NCBI GenBank assembly: GCA_021234155.1
Contig: JAJEKV010000047.1
Location: forward strand, 11,036,201 to 11,100,200
Length of the DNA stretch: 64,000 bases
Reading direction: 5' to 3'
Source: Isoetes taiwanensis
Taxonomy: Eukaryota; Streptophyta; Lycopodiopsida; Isoetales; Isoetaceae
The position numbers and the translations under genes were made by a program. The stretch's first letter is position 1. The number at the start of each line of letters is the position of its first letter. Of the stretch, positions 1 to 9,853 are shown one piece after another. The notes beneath the pieces are model-generated. The model was not told the origin of the DNA, did no database searches, and saw only the letters and a program-made list of their open reading frames with translations.

Positions 1-720
1 TGGACTGCCTTAGTAGGCGACCTATTTGCCAAATATCTTTGCCACTAACTCGCCTCTCCCAAAAAGATTCAGGCAGTTGCTTGTGACTCATCATAGATCT
101 TGCCAAATCAAGCAAAGATCTATTCCTCCTTTCAGCTACACCATTTTGTGGATGAGCATAAGGAATGATTAACTGTCTTTCAATACCTTCTTCCATGAGA
201 AACTCATCAAAGGCATTAGAAACATATTCACCTCCATTGTCACTTCTCAACTTTTTTATTACTAACCCTGTCTGCTTTTCAACTGCTGCTTTGAAGGCCT
301 TGAACTTGCCAAGCACCTCAGATTTGTAGTGCAAAGTATACACCCAAGTGTACCTACTGAAATCATCAATCAGGGTCAAGAAATACCTCTTTCCACCTAG
401 CGAAACATCAGGCATATAGCACAAATCAGAATGCAGCAGCTCAAGGGGTTGAGTTGCTCGATGAATAGCCTGCTGTGGAAAAGGCTGTTGAGGTTGCTTT
501 CCGAGATGGCATGCAGCACACTCAAGCTTGACACATTTTAGAGAGGGAATACCGGTAACCATCTTGTTCTTGTACAAAGCATGTACAGCAGTGCCTCCAA
601 CATGACCAAAACGAGCATGCCACGGATGCTCGCCAGCCAAATCAAAGCACATACAAGACCATGGCCGGTTTTATGAACTCGAACCATCAAAGATATACAA
701 GCCATTCTCAGAAGGCCCAT
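1..720 (-). pseudogene. copia GAG-pre-integrase and integrase core (partial)
   Basis: The minus-strand frames carry the copia integrase signature 'KLRSDNGGEY', which includes the second catalytic Asp, near 250-220. Upstream are a hydrophobic 'LCYMPDVS' stretch and a degraded zinc region with 'LECAAC' near 520. Integrase joins retrotransposon DNA to the host genome. Several frameshifts and the left window edge truncate it, so no full product is possible here. Identification rests on the characteristic motif and on its position after the protease in copia order. Confidence 0.8.
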
Positions 721-917
721 CGTGCCATGAAGCGCAAACTTTTCAAGTCAATTCCTTCAAGTGGATTCCCGCCAAAGAGATAGGCTTTGCCATTTCGAGA
801 ACAATGTGATGGCTCGCTTTATCAAATTCACAGCAGACATGATATTAGATCGTAATCCGGGAGCAAACATGACATTCCTCACCTTACTAACTACATCACG
901 TCCATGCAATTGAAAAG

Positions 918-1271
918 CTACAATCCCCTTTCCGTGATAGGAAGAGAATATCCATCACCCATCTTCACATCACCTCCCGATCGAGGTTCAAGTTCGTAAA
1001 ACACATCGAATCTCCGTGAAGATGAACCGTGGGCTCCCGAGTCCAAAATCCAATCCTTCCGTAAAGGTGCTGGCCATCTGCCGCAAGATTCGGGATATTC
1101 AAAGATCAAAAAAGTGGCACACGCAAGCACTTGTCTCTCCCTTAGATTTGACTGATGTGCTTCTCGTGTCACTATCCTTTGAGCTTTTCTTCTCCTTCTT
1201 ACAACCGAATCAGAGTGACCCTTTTCACCACAATTCCAAAGACTTGAACTCCTTGGATTTCTTACCTTCAT
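918..1271 (-). pseudogene. copia zinc knuckle and aspartic protease fragment
   Basis: This 117-codon frame begins with a nucleocapsid-like piece, 'WNCGEKGHS', that retains part of a CCHC knuckle. After about 65 residues it carries 'DWILDSGAHGSSS', the copia form of the retropepsin active site (D-S-G). It is followed by 'VKMGDGYSLPI', typical of the strand after the flap. The protease cleaves the Gag-Pol polyprotein. It overlaps the gag fragment and is out of frame with it, so it is a broken part of a larger polyprotein. Confidence 0.75.
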
Positions 1272-2007
1272 ACTTCACATTTTTCGACTTCCTAGAGTCT
1301 TTGCTATCAAAGCAAACTTCTTCTGGTGTGGTGTCCCCGAGAAGTAGACACAAAATTAGCATGGTCCACTCTCCCATCCCTTTGCTTACGCACCAACTCC
1401 TCTTGTTGTTGCAAAAGAGAATGGTTACTTTGGCTATATCAATCTTCTCCTTGTACCGATCTTGAAGAGATAATATCATCACGAAGGAGGAAGACCAACC
1501 AAGATATCTTGAATCAGTTGTTTTTCGGACATCACTCCACCAGCTGACCATGTAATCCAAGCGCCATTGCTTCATCCGAGTAAGGTATCTTTGATGTGAT
1601 TTGAAATCACCTAATTGGGCATGTCTCATTTTGTTCGATCAAAGCATTTGGGTAGCCATACCCTTGCTATCAAGAGACTTCTCCAAATGAGACCACATCT
1701 CCTTAAACTCAAGTAAAATGGTTGATTTCATGACCAATTGTCTCTTCAATAACATTTTGACAAGAGCACAAGCTTTTCGGTTTTACCCCGCCAAAGATCA
1801 CGCTAACTTGGTGCCGATAAACTCTTTATCAAACACCGCTCCCATATCACTAAATATCAAATAATTCACCATGAACTTCTTCCAAGCATGGTAATTATTA
1901 TTAGTGAGCTTCGCATTCTGTGAGAACTTGAATGGATCCATGAATTTCTCCGCTTTTCGTGACAAAAAAGATGGTTGAGAAAACAAATTCGTCACCAAAC
2001 AAAGCAC
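1225..2007 (-). pseudogene. copia gag fragment
   Basis: Gag probably starts at the ATG at 1941 ('MDPFKFSQNAKL'), about 330 bases inside the LTR end. 'NNNYHAWKKFMVNYL' is the usual plant copia Gag start, in which a W-K pair follows the aromatic residues. A stop follows after about 47 codons. A second frame (1225-1629) continues with Gag-like residues and merges into the knuckle region. Gag packages element RNA into cytoplasmic particles. Frameshifts make this copy non-functional as written. Confidence 0.65.
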
Positions 2008-2261
2008 CCACTAGAAAAGTTGAATCTTGAATTTTGTCGCCAAAAAAGTCTTGGAAAACTCGAATCTCACACCAGAACTTGCTGGAAAATCCGAATCTCT
2101 CTCCCAAAACACTTCCTTCAGGCCAAAAAGCAAGAATCTTCTCCAATGCTGCAAATGCGATTTTCCACCACCAAATCTCAGCCAAAGAACTCCTAGAAAC
2201 GATGGCCAATCCAATTTGGATGCTTCTCCAATAGCTTGCTCTATTCTTCCCTCAAGAAAGC

Positions 2262-2272
2262 GTCTGATACCA
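2262..2272 (-). other. copia primer binding site (tRNA-iMet type)
   Basis: The minus strand reads TGGTATCAGAC immediately after the LTR end. This matches the start of the plant initiator-Met tRNA complement (TGGTATCAGAGC) used by most plant copia elements to prime minus-strand DNA. It fixes the element's orientation and the LTR boundary. Confidence 0.8.
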
Positions 2273-2620
2273 TGATAGAACTAGTGCAAAACCAGCACAA
2301 ACCCGCAAGATCGACTCAAGAGATAGAATAGAAGACAAGAACAAATCTATTGAGAAAAGCAATAGGAAATACAATCTCTACTTCTGAGCATTGCATAGTA
2401 CATAACGCATAATCAATATATACAAACCGGTGAGACTAAGAATAGTAGTCTACCGTTTAACCACCGCCCACTAATTACGGCACTGATTTAGGGTTTGCTC
2501 GATCTTGACAGTGCCGTATACGTACATTTCAAAGACCTTCTCAAAGACTCAGGTGCTAAGTCTTTGAACCTTCTTTGTTTCAAAGACATTATGCTTAGTC
2601 AAGATATTTATATTCCAACA
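2273..2620 (-). repeat. copia 5' LTR, copy A
   Basis: On the minus strand the repeat begins TGTTGGAATATAAATATC and ends TTCTATCA, so it has the TG..CA termini expected of an LTR, with a length of 348 bp. Its inner end abuts the primer binding site and its outer end abuts gypsy RT sequence. The partner LTR is beyond the left edge. The copy B counterpart is 13357-13693 (337 bp). Confidence 0.8.
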
Positions 2621-3909
2621 AATAGCTCCCGAAGTTGCTTCTTAAGCTCGCCAATTCGGTGGAGACTCATACGAGACGGGGGCCTTCTTGGTAGGCTTTA
2701 GTACACGGTTCCAAAGCTATTCCACATTCCACCCCTCTGAATGGAGGAAGTTTTTGGATCTCGTCTGGAAAGAGATCATTAAATTCCCTAAGAAGATGAG
2801 CAATGCCCTTTGGCAAGGCATCAACTACTTGTTTCTGCTTAGCAGCTGACTCAATGGAGGCAACACGATGACCTTAAAGTAACTTATCCTTGGCGTATAG
2901 CCTTATCTAAGCGCACGATGGACATAGACTGCATAATGGGGTTTAAGGGATCACCTTTAATAGTTATGCGAGCTCCATTAGCTGCGTTGAAGGTAACCTC
3001 CCGCTTTTCGCAGTCAATATTGGCTTTTACAGATTCCAAGAATTCCATACCAACAATCAGATCATATTTTCCAATGTCCATTAACTCGGCACCCAATGCA
3101 ACTGGTGCACCTGGCAGCTGCATTTTAAGGTTAATGCGACGGCCATGAGTATGTCTGATTTTTCCACTGGCTAACGTGACAGGTTTCGGTCGGGACCTCA
3201 AAGTCTCAAGCTGCAATACCTGGGCCATTCTAGGAGAAGCAAAATTATGTGTACTTCCCGTGTCCATAAGAATTACGAAAGGCTTACTGTCTACTTGACC
3301 TATAGTGGAAATAACGGCAGGCTGACTTTCAACATTGCCAGTTTCTATAGCTGCAAGAATATGAGACGCACCGTGAATATACTCGGGAGCCTCCTCCTCG
3401 ACAGGTAGTCTAGACTCGAGATCGTCCCAATCGAGGTCGGCCATGGCCAGCTGGGCAGTCTGTGTGACATAAGGAGGAAGGAAGGAAGAAGTTTTAACGT
3501 CCACGGAACCCACTCGGGTTATGGGACCAAAACAAACAAAGGGGGCATAAGCCCTAACGAGTAAGAGGGCGAAGCCCAAAAAGCGTAACATGGGGTCTAA
3601 GCCCGATTTACCACACACAAATAAAGGGTGAAGCCCAATAACAACAACAATAATAAGAATAAGGGCTATTAGAGGGCCATCGATCCCGAATAATAGCCTG
3701 CCCCCTCTATACACTGCTTCATTGCTTACGCCAAAGCGAGCTTCCCGAACCCGCAATTCCCCTTCCGCCAGCATAGCTGCGGTGGAGTAAGATCCTCCCG
3801 AGTAAAGGGCATTCTGCATGAAGTGCCGGGCCGCATACACACAGTAACATGCCTTATCTGCAGTAGCTATTCTCGGCCCTCTTTGGGAATAAAGCGTAAG
3901 AGGTTCCAA
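2621..3909 (-). pseudogene. gypsy pol: zinc knuckle, protease, start of RT
   Basis: The long frame 3909-2884 starts with a degenerate knuckle ('KACYCVYAARHFMQ'). After an acidic linker it carries the retropepsin motif 'ILMDTGSTHNF' and the later 'YDLIVGMEFL' strand (positions about 215 and 285 of 341 residues). Past its stop, other frames give 'LLREFNDLFPDEIQKLPP', the standard linker before gypsy RT. Near 2640-2621 there is 'ELKKQLREL', the first RT helix, cut by the copia insertion. Protease matures Gag-Pol and RT copies the RNA. A 3' stop and the insertion make this a pseudogene. Confidence 0.85.
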
Positions 3910-4096
3910 CTTCCCCCGACATTATTCGGGTTTGTCGGGCATGTTGAAGGTGACTTTATTTTCCCCTGGCAGCCGTTAGAGTTCTCTGGCTGAGGGCCCT
4001 GTGCCTCGGTGGAACGGCCCTTGTAAGGTGTGTACGGCGATGGCTGCGCAGTAGGCGGGCCCCGGTACTGGTTTCGTGGTGCATCCTCTTCAAGGC

Positions 4097-4996
4097 TCAA
4101 TGCCTTAGCCTCGACCTCGAAAGAATCGATTTCGGGTCTATGGCCTTAACCATTCGTTTAATTGATGGGGCCAACCCTTCAATATAACCCTCCACCGCTC
4201 TCTTTTCATTCATTCCTGGTACATACAACCTCAAGCGCATGAATTCATCAGTGTAGGCCTGGACTGACATACTCTTCTGCTCTAACCTGTAGAAAGTCTG
4301 AATCTGTTGGCATTTGTGCGCACGGGGCACATAATGCGACTTAAAAGCTTTGGAAAACTTTTTGAACTTGCACCTGCTTCTGTCCAGATGCTTGGCTCGA
4401 GCATAGCCCTTCCACCAAATACGAGCGGCTCCGGTAAGATTTGTAGTGGCAACTTTTCCTGTATCTTTCTCCGTCATGCCATAGGATTTCCCAAACTCCT
4501 TCATCTCGTCCAACCAGGACTCTGCATTCAACCCGCCTCTAGATTTCCCATCAAACTGGGCTAATTTCCTGTTTTTCCATATATTGGTTATGGCTGTATC
4601 AACCGTCTTACGGTACTCCTTGTCCCGGCGCTTTGCATGGTCACCAGATGACATAGACGACTCCGAGGACAGAGAAGTGGCGGATGGTGAGGATGTGGCA
4701 CTATCCGCAGACAAGCTTCGACGACGTTTGGAATGGTGCCTCCTTTGTGCGGGTACAGGGCCCGGTTCTGGTGCAGGTGGCTGCTGCGGTGGTGGGCTTG
4801 GCGGTAATGGAGGTAACTCCGGTCCGTCCTCTTGCATATGATGCGGTGGGTTGGCATTTAATACATAAGCCTGGAGCTCTCCTAACTGCCGCTTCATCAA
4901 CATGAATTCTTGCTCAGGTGTTAGTCTGCTAGCATTCGAGGGTGTCTGCCATGGGCCGTTACGTGCACCGTCTATATTGATCATAAGAAGGTACAA
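4097..4996 (-). pseudogene. gypsy gag (retrotransposon gag domain)
   Basis: The frame has 299 codons. The N-terminal third is proline and serine rich, including 'PPLPPSPPPQQPPAPEP'. The C-terminal half matches the plant retrotransposon gag domain: 'AARIWWKGYAR' is the conserved W motif, followed by 'FKSHYVP' and 'QAYTDEFMRLRLY' near residues 225-255. Gag forms the particle capsid. The next frame downstream (4100-3867) is shifted, so Gag is separated from the protease by a frameshift that could be natural or decay. The start at 4996 lies just inside the putative primer site. Confidence 0.8.
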
Positions 4997-5008
4997 AGAG
5001 AGTTATGG

Positions 5009-5016
5009 TGATACCA
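5009..5016 (-). other. Possible gypsy primer binding site
   Basis: The minus strand reads TGGTATCA, eight bases matching the start of an initiator-Met primer site, about 13 bases upstream of the gag start codon. The preceding 'GGTCA' could be an LTR end four bases away. The same eight bases are kept at 16055-16062 in copy B. Eight bases is weak evidence. If correct, everything at higher coordinates is either LTR or flank. Confidence 0.4.
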
Positions 5017-5263
5017 CGGTTGACCAAGAAGATTAATTTAAGTAGCACTAGGAAATAATGATAAAGACCATAGAAGAGAAGAAAAGATCTTTATTATTAA
5101 GTGAAAGTGACAGTTACATCATAGTTATATCCTTAGCAAAACTTAGGGTCATAATGTACAAAAAGTAGTGATTACAACATATTTCAGCCATATGGCTGTA
5201 CATTCAAGAACTCTTAGTGAACACATACTTAGCCATTAAAAAAAAAAAACTGAAGGGATTAAA

Positions 5264-5752
5264 CTAGAGCTGCGCAAAAGGGTAGAGGATGGAATAGCGG
5301 ACGCTTTCTCGTACGGCCCTTACTACCTTATAACGAGCCCATGCCTGGATAATGACATGCTGGTAGTCCAGAGTGGGACTAATGATGAGGAGATTAAAAA
5401 GATCTCGTAGTGCAAAGAAAATCTGCCATAAATGCTCGTTAGCATCGGCATAGGCTTCATGCCTCGTCATCTCCCAGTAATCCCAAGTTCGTCGAAGAGT
5501 TTGTTGCAGATTTTCGAAGGCACGTTCTCGGAGAATGTTGACTACTTCCAATCCTTTAGCTGGGTCATAGGGCTCATCTTCCACTACAAGTTCCCCTTCT
5601 TCGGAGTCATCATCTCGATCGGGGTACTCACCATATTGTTGGCCGTAATCTTGGCCGGGAGGACCTGGATCGTCCCTTCGTATGTCATTGGTGATTCTTT
5701 CCTCGATCTCTGCGAGATCATAATCTGCAAGACGGCAAGAATGAATATGCAA
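5264..5752 (-). CDS. Unrecognised ORF-B, acidic linker plus helical C-terminus
   Basis: I do not recognise this protein. On the minus strand a frame enters just after 'cttgcag' (near 5730), which looks like a plant 3' splice site, so ORF-B may be the last exon of ORF-A or of another gene. Residues about 10-60 are rich in Asp, Glu, Pro and Gln ('DRDDDSEEGELVVEDE'). The rest looks helical, with 'ENLQQTLRRTWDYWEM' and a final 'ESVRYSILYPFAQL'. There is no zinc finger, signal peptide or membrane span. Copy B keeps pieces of it ('SEIEERITNDI') at 16770-16280. It could be a captured host gene or an accessory ORF of the retroelement. Confidence 0.4.
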   Translation of the reverse strand: MHIHSCRLADYDLAEIEERITNDIRRDDPGPPGQDYGQQYGEYPDRDDDSEEGELVVEDEPYDPAKGLEVVNILRERAFENLQQTLRRTWDYWEMTRHEAYADANEHLWQIFFALRDLFNLLIISPTLDYQHVIIQAWARYKVVRAVRESVRYSILYPFAQL

Positions 5753-5942
5753 TGTGGAACAATTTCCTATATTCTAAACTCTAATAGATACAAGGGAGTA
5801 TCATGGGAAAAAAACAATTTAATTGTATTCAACGATACAATAATCATAAATCATAAGGAAGTGGTACATATATTGTAGGATGGCCAAAATGCCAAATCAA
5901 AAATTACAACTATACGCAGTACAAGATGCGTAATATAAATGT

Positions 5943-7412
5943 CTAAGAACTAGGTCCCTCCTCTTCGTCCATAGGCTGAGGAGGTGGGTGGTAGCGCATC
6001 AAAGTAGCACTGGGGCTAGCAGAGAGGGCGGCTCGAGCTGCGGCCTCTGGTGGTAAACAAGTGGCTAAAGGTGCCGCCACAAGGAGACGCATATTAGCAC
6101 ATCCCGCCACGTCCCCCAATGCTACGATAGCCAAATCTCGTCGGACCAAGGTAATGGTGGTGGTGTGATAGTCAATCTTCTTATGGCCCGCCAAGGTGGA
6201 TATCGCGCGAAGTGCCCACCAAGATGCTTCAGAAGAAGGCCCCAGGTTCTTGGAGAAGAATAGGACCTCACCTTGCCAGAAAGCTGAAAGGAAGAATCGG
6301 GTCACATGGTTGCCCATTGCCCTAATTTGGAGATCCCTGGAGGTCTCCGCTTCCTTTTCCAAGTTAACGGGGATCTTCTCCTGCTCTGCTTCTTCTTTAT
6401 CATCCCTAAGACTTACCTTGGTGTCCCAAAGGTCTTCTTCCTCTTGATCCACCCCTCCCATTGTGATATGTAATGCCTGATCTGCAGGAGGAGGCCGCAT
6501 CTGAGCTGCAAAATGCTCCTCCGGAGGCTGGGGTGTAACAGTCAATAAGAACTGCCGAAGTGACAAAAGGGCCTCAACGGGCTCTAACTCTTCTGGCTGG
6601 TATGCTAACAAGTCCTCGACTTGTGGCGGTTGCACAACGGGCGTTGTAAAGTCAAGGAAGTCATCCTGACAGTACTCGGCAAGATCATAGAGGACCTCTA
6701 TCTTTTTGCGGCCCCGCATATCCGCAATAACGCGATAGGCCCACATAATGTCCTCTAGAATCAGGTACTCTTGATTATTCAAGAGTGCGGTAGGAAGGAG
6801 GTTGAGCCCTTCGAGTTTGAGGGCTTTATCTCTTCCTACGGGCGCCTCGGTGGCTAACTCCTTCCACCGTGCAAAATCCTGCTCGTCGACGACTTCTCGT
6901 CTTCCGGGTCAGGAGGTACAGGCGTAGAGGAATGCTCAGCAGCTATCTCCTCGTCCTCAATATACTGGTCCATAATGATGGCCAGTGCAAATCGGGCCTC
7001 AAAACAGACTTCCCGATCTATAGTGACGATGGGCAGGTCAGTCCCTCGCCTCCTTATGCCCTTAATGACATTCCGGGCGTGTTCACTATCCCCTAACATC
7101 TGGAGCAGGGTGTAGAAGTCGAGGTAGAGCTGCGAATCGTCCTCGTTGTAGACACATGCATGTACAATCTCTTCGCAGTAGAACTGAAGGAAGGTGGCGT
7201 AATCGGGATGCGCCTGCATGTTAGAGATGAGGTCTACTTGCTGGAGGAGATAAGGGTGAAGAAGATCAAAGGGGACCGCAGGGTCCCAGTGGCGTAATCG
7301 GGATGCGCCTGCATGTTAGAGATGGGAGATAAGGGTGAAGAAGATCAAAGGGGACCGCAGGGTCCCAGTGTTCTCCATCCGAATACCATTGCTGAAGGGT
7401 TGGGCGAGCCAT
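5943..7412 (-). pseudogene. Unrecognised ORF-A, about 470 codons if frames are joined
   Basis: The start I favour is the ATG at 7412-7410 ('MARPTLQQWYSDGEHWDP'), 79 bases below a TATA box. The frame is broken twice: by an internal tandem duplication (7196-7370) and by a single-base shift near 6880 between the frames 7219-6854 and 6782-5943. The parts have consistent style: tryptophan-rich helices, an acidic Glu-rich stretch ('QEEEDLWDTKVSLRDDKEE') and a proline-rich C-terminus ending 'QPMDEEEGPSS'. I recognise no domain. It reads in the same direction as the H3-like gene and gypsy gag. Copy B carries the same gene at 18365-16985 with many more breaks. Confidence 0.45.
7196..7370. repeat. 95/80-bp tandem duplication inside ORF-A
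   Basis: Unit 1 is 7196-7290 and unit 2 is 7291-7370. Both contain 'gcgtaatcgggatgcgcctg' and end 'gggtcccagt', and unit 2 lacks about 16 bases in the middle. The duplication shifts the ORF-A frame near its N-terminus. A matching duplicated stretch exists in copy B at about 18165-18330, so it is older than the large duplication. Confidence 0.85.
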
Positions 7413-7490
7413 GAGGATGAAGGCGCAAAGAAGGAGGAGACAAACTCTGGAAACGAGAATGGAAAGGAAACCCTAATGGGCCAAAAAGGG

Positions 7491-7498
7491 CCTTTATA
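7491..7498 (-). promoter_or_regulatory. TATA box of ORF-A
   Basis: The minus strand reads TATAAAGG, 79 bases upstream of the ORF-A ATG. A telo-box-like AAACCCTA lies between them on the plus strand (near 7468). Copy B keeps TATAAAAGG at about 18439-18431 and the spacing to its ATG. Conservation of the box while the coding region decays supports a true promoter, either an LTR promoter or that of a captured gene. Confidence 0.55.
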
Positions 7499-7676
7499 CT
7501 TTTCGGCACGTTTCCCGAAATTATTATTAAAAATTATTATTTAACTGATAATTTATATTTAAATACACACCAAGTGGCGGAAAAAGACATTTTTATATTT
7601 ACAACCTCAAAATTGAGAATATTTTACATAGATAAGTTCACAATAATGGTACAACAAAAGAAAGAAAATCGCCTAG

Positions 7677-8352
7677 TCACCGAAACTCCCCTCGGATCCT
7701 TCGTGCTAGCTGGAGGTCCTTGGGCATTATGGTAACCCTCTTCGCATGGATAGCGCAGAGGTTGGCATCACTCAAAATTTCTATTAAGTAGGCCTCGGCA
7801 GCTTCCTGGAGTGCAAGTATGGCAAAGGCCTGAAACCTCAGGTCGGTCTTGAACTCTTGGGCAATCTCCCGGACAAGCCGCTGAAAAGGGAGCCGACGAA
7901 TCAATGGCTCAGTAGTCTTCTGATACTTACGTATCTCTCGAAGAGCTATTGTGCCCGGTCGATATCTATGGGGCTTCCGCGGCTTGATGGTTTGCTTCAA
8001 TATTGGGATGGATTTCCCCCCGGTTGTCGGATGCTTTGCTCGCTGAATGATCTGCTCGCGTCGCTGAGCCGATGTTTTCTTGGCAATGGTAGCATCCCTC
8101 TGCAATCGGGTCTTATAATCCACACCTCCCTTTACGGGCTTGTATTCTTCCTCTTCCTATTAGCCCACTCTCTATTCTTCCTATTCTTGCCTCATACGAT
8201 CTACATGTTGATCTATATATTTTGGTCAACATTTTGATCCTGGCCGGGTCGACATTCTCGATCCTCATTGGCCCATTATTCCCGATCCCCCTGCTGACGA
8301 CATTCCCATCCCCGCCGGTCAACTCCCCGTCAACATTTTGCCGTTTTGGCAT
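7677..8352 (-). CDS. Divergent histone H3.3-like protein
   Basis: Core histone H3 forms the nucleosome centre with H4. The frame 8123-7677 encodes a complete H3 fold: 'KPHRYRPGT' before the alpha-N helix, '[20 protein letters not shown]' (alpha1 and loop), '[10 protein letters not shown]' (alpha2) and '[16 protein letters not shown]' (loop 2, alpha3), ending '[10 protein letters not shown]'. By hand about 82 of 99 core residues match plant H3. Tyr at the position of Y41 and Leu at L90 are H3.3-like, not H3.1 or CENH3. The N-tail is abnormal: 'PTTGG' is kept but followed by about 13 inserted residues, and K4/K9-type motifs are missing. An upstream frame with an ATG at 8352 joins only through a one-base shift near 8160, so the true start is unclear. 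No intron is seen. It is broken in copy B. Confidence 0.8.
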
Positions 8353-9853
8353 CTCTCCTCCTCTACGGAGCTCTCTCTCGCGAGATCATCACAAAGCTTC
8401 CTTGTTCAAGTTGCACTTGTATCCTCACACAATACCGGGCGATCTCCGTGATGGTACCGGCCGGGCGAGTTTCCTATGTCCGCTTGCACAAGGTCCATGC
8501 ATCTTTGGTTGAAACTTAGGTGGGACATTTTCAAAACGGGTTATAAAGTCCTTCGCTCCAAAGAAAGTAGGAAGCGCGTAATGGTCTCCCCGTGACATAA
8601 GCACATGGCTCCTTACCTGTAATAGAAACGGTAGCCCGCTTCTTTTTCCGGTAGGTGTGGGCCACTAGCTATTTGTCAAGGTCTTCTAACCTAGCAAGGA
8701 GCTCGATCCATGGCCTCCTCATCCCATAAGTTCCGCGATCCTCCTCGCCCCGCTTGTGGATAGAACTTAACAAGGGCCCGTGCTTGGTCAGGTCGCCTCC
8801 ACTAGTGTATAGTTGGTCCGCAGCATTGAGCTTCAAGGAGGAATCGGTCAATAGAAATGAAAGATGGGGTAAGGGATTCTACTGCCTTCAGTTGAAATGT
8901 TTCACTAATATGTTTGTGGAACAATGTCGTATCATAGGGCCATCATTCAAAGATAGTCTAACAGGATGACAACACCGGAAGACCGGGTCAGCCTTGTTTA
9001 GATCCACTAGTGAGCTTCATAAGAAGTATTTGTTGACTTGAACTCGCTACCAAGCCAATTCATGAAAAATGCCTACCACGCAGGTGTGGTCAGACTCCGT
9101 GACAATTTAGGTGATCAATCCTCAAAAGCAAAATGATGGATTAGATGGAGAAATTGCAAAAAGTCTTCACTGGCTCCTCAAATTTTGACAATAAAAGTGC
9201 CAAGTTTGCATATCCATATCTTGGGATCTCGTGGTCGTGGAAACTTATTCAATCTTGGAAATGGTGAACGAGTAGAAGATGCTTGGTATTTAATTCTCGT
9301 GGATTTTGGAAGCTTTCTTTGCTTACTATGGATTTTTGCCACTGTTCTACAATTTCAATGAGTGCACTCTAAATTTTTACACTTTGGAACAACCAACTTT
9401 GGGATCTCGTAATGAGATGAAAAGTCCTAAAATCATGAACTTAGACTGGGGTAAGATGGATAGAAGGCATGCACTTGACAAAGTTTCGTGACTAGTGGCG
9501 CTTGAGATCTATGGATTTTGAAAAGGCAACTTGAAGAGGAAATTTCAATGACTGGCCCCGTAAATCTTTACGCTTTAGAACAGCCAAGTTTGCAAAGCCA
9601 TAACTATGGATTTGTTGACGCTAAAGTCATGAAATTTGTCTTTGAATGAAAAGATGAATAGCAAGAGAATCATGGAAATTGCTCATAATTTTTGAGACAT
9701 GGTTTGCATATGGGGCATGGCTAAACCTTATGCATTCTGGGATGAAATTTCCGTTGTTCATATCAGGATTTCGCTCAAAAATCAGAAAATTTTACAAAAC
9801 AAGTAGAATAACATCTATTTGACCTACAACAATGTCAAGGGTGCATCAGACGT
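8353..9853. other. Unassigned part of the duplicated unit
   Basis: About 1.5 kb upstream of the H3-like gene. 8400-8850 still looks partly coding on the minus strand (short frames such as 8851-8669, ending 'ELLARLEDLDK'), but I recognise nothing and stops interrupt it. 8850-9850 is AT-rich without a credible frame. The whole stretch has a degraded counterpart at about 19280-20800 in copy B. Confidence 0.5.

Larger units (their letters stand above)
1..2620 (-). mobile_element. Ty1/copia retrotransposon, 5' part, copy A
   Basis: Reading on the minus strand, a 5' LTR (2620-2273) is followed directly by a tRNA-iMet-type primer site, a gag region, a zinc knuckle with aspartic protease, and the start of integrase, which runs off the left edge. 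The order LTR-PBS-gag-PR-INT is that of Ty1/copia. Frames are interrupted by stops and shifts, so the element looks dead or poorly sequenced. It sits inside the RT of a gypsy element. The 5 bases next to the LTR (2621-2625, AATAG on plus) would be one side of the target duplication; the other side is outside the window. Confidence 0.85.
2621..5016 (-). mobile_element. Ty3/gypsy retrotransposon fragment, copy A
   Basis: On the minus strand the order is a possible primer site (5016-5009, TGGTATCA), gag (4996-4097), a degraded zinc knuckle, aspartic protease (within 3909-2884) and the beginning of reverse transcriptase, where the copia LTR interrupts it at 2620. RT, RNase H and integrase beyond this point are not present in this window in copy A. 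The order gag-PR-RT fits Metaviridae-type plant elements, but the lineage cannot be named without RT. Confidence 0.8.

Noticed and set aside
7677-8123. CENH3 (centromeric H3)
   Set aside because: CENH3 has a longer loop 1 and different alpha-N and alpha2 residues; here the core is close to H3.3 with a normal loop 1.
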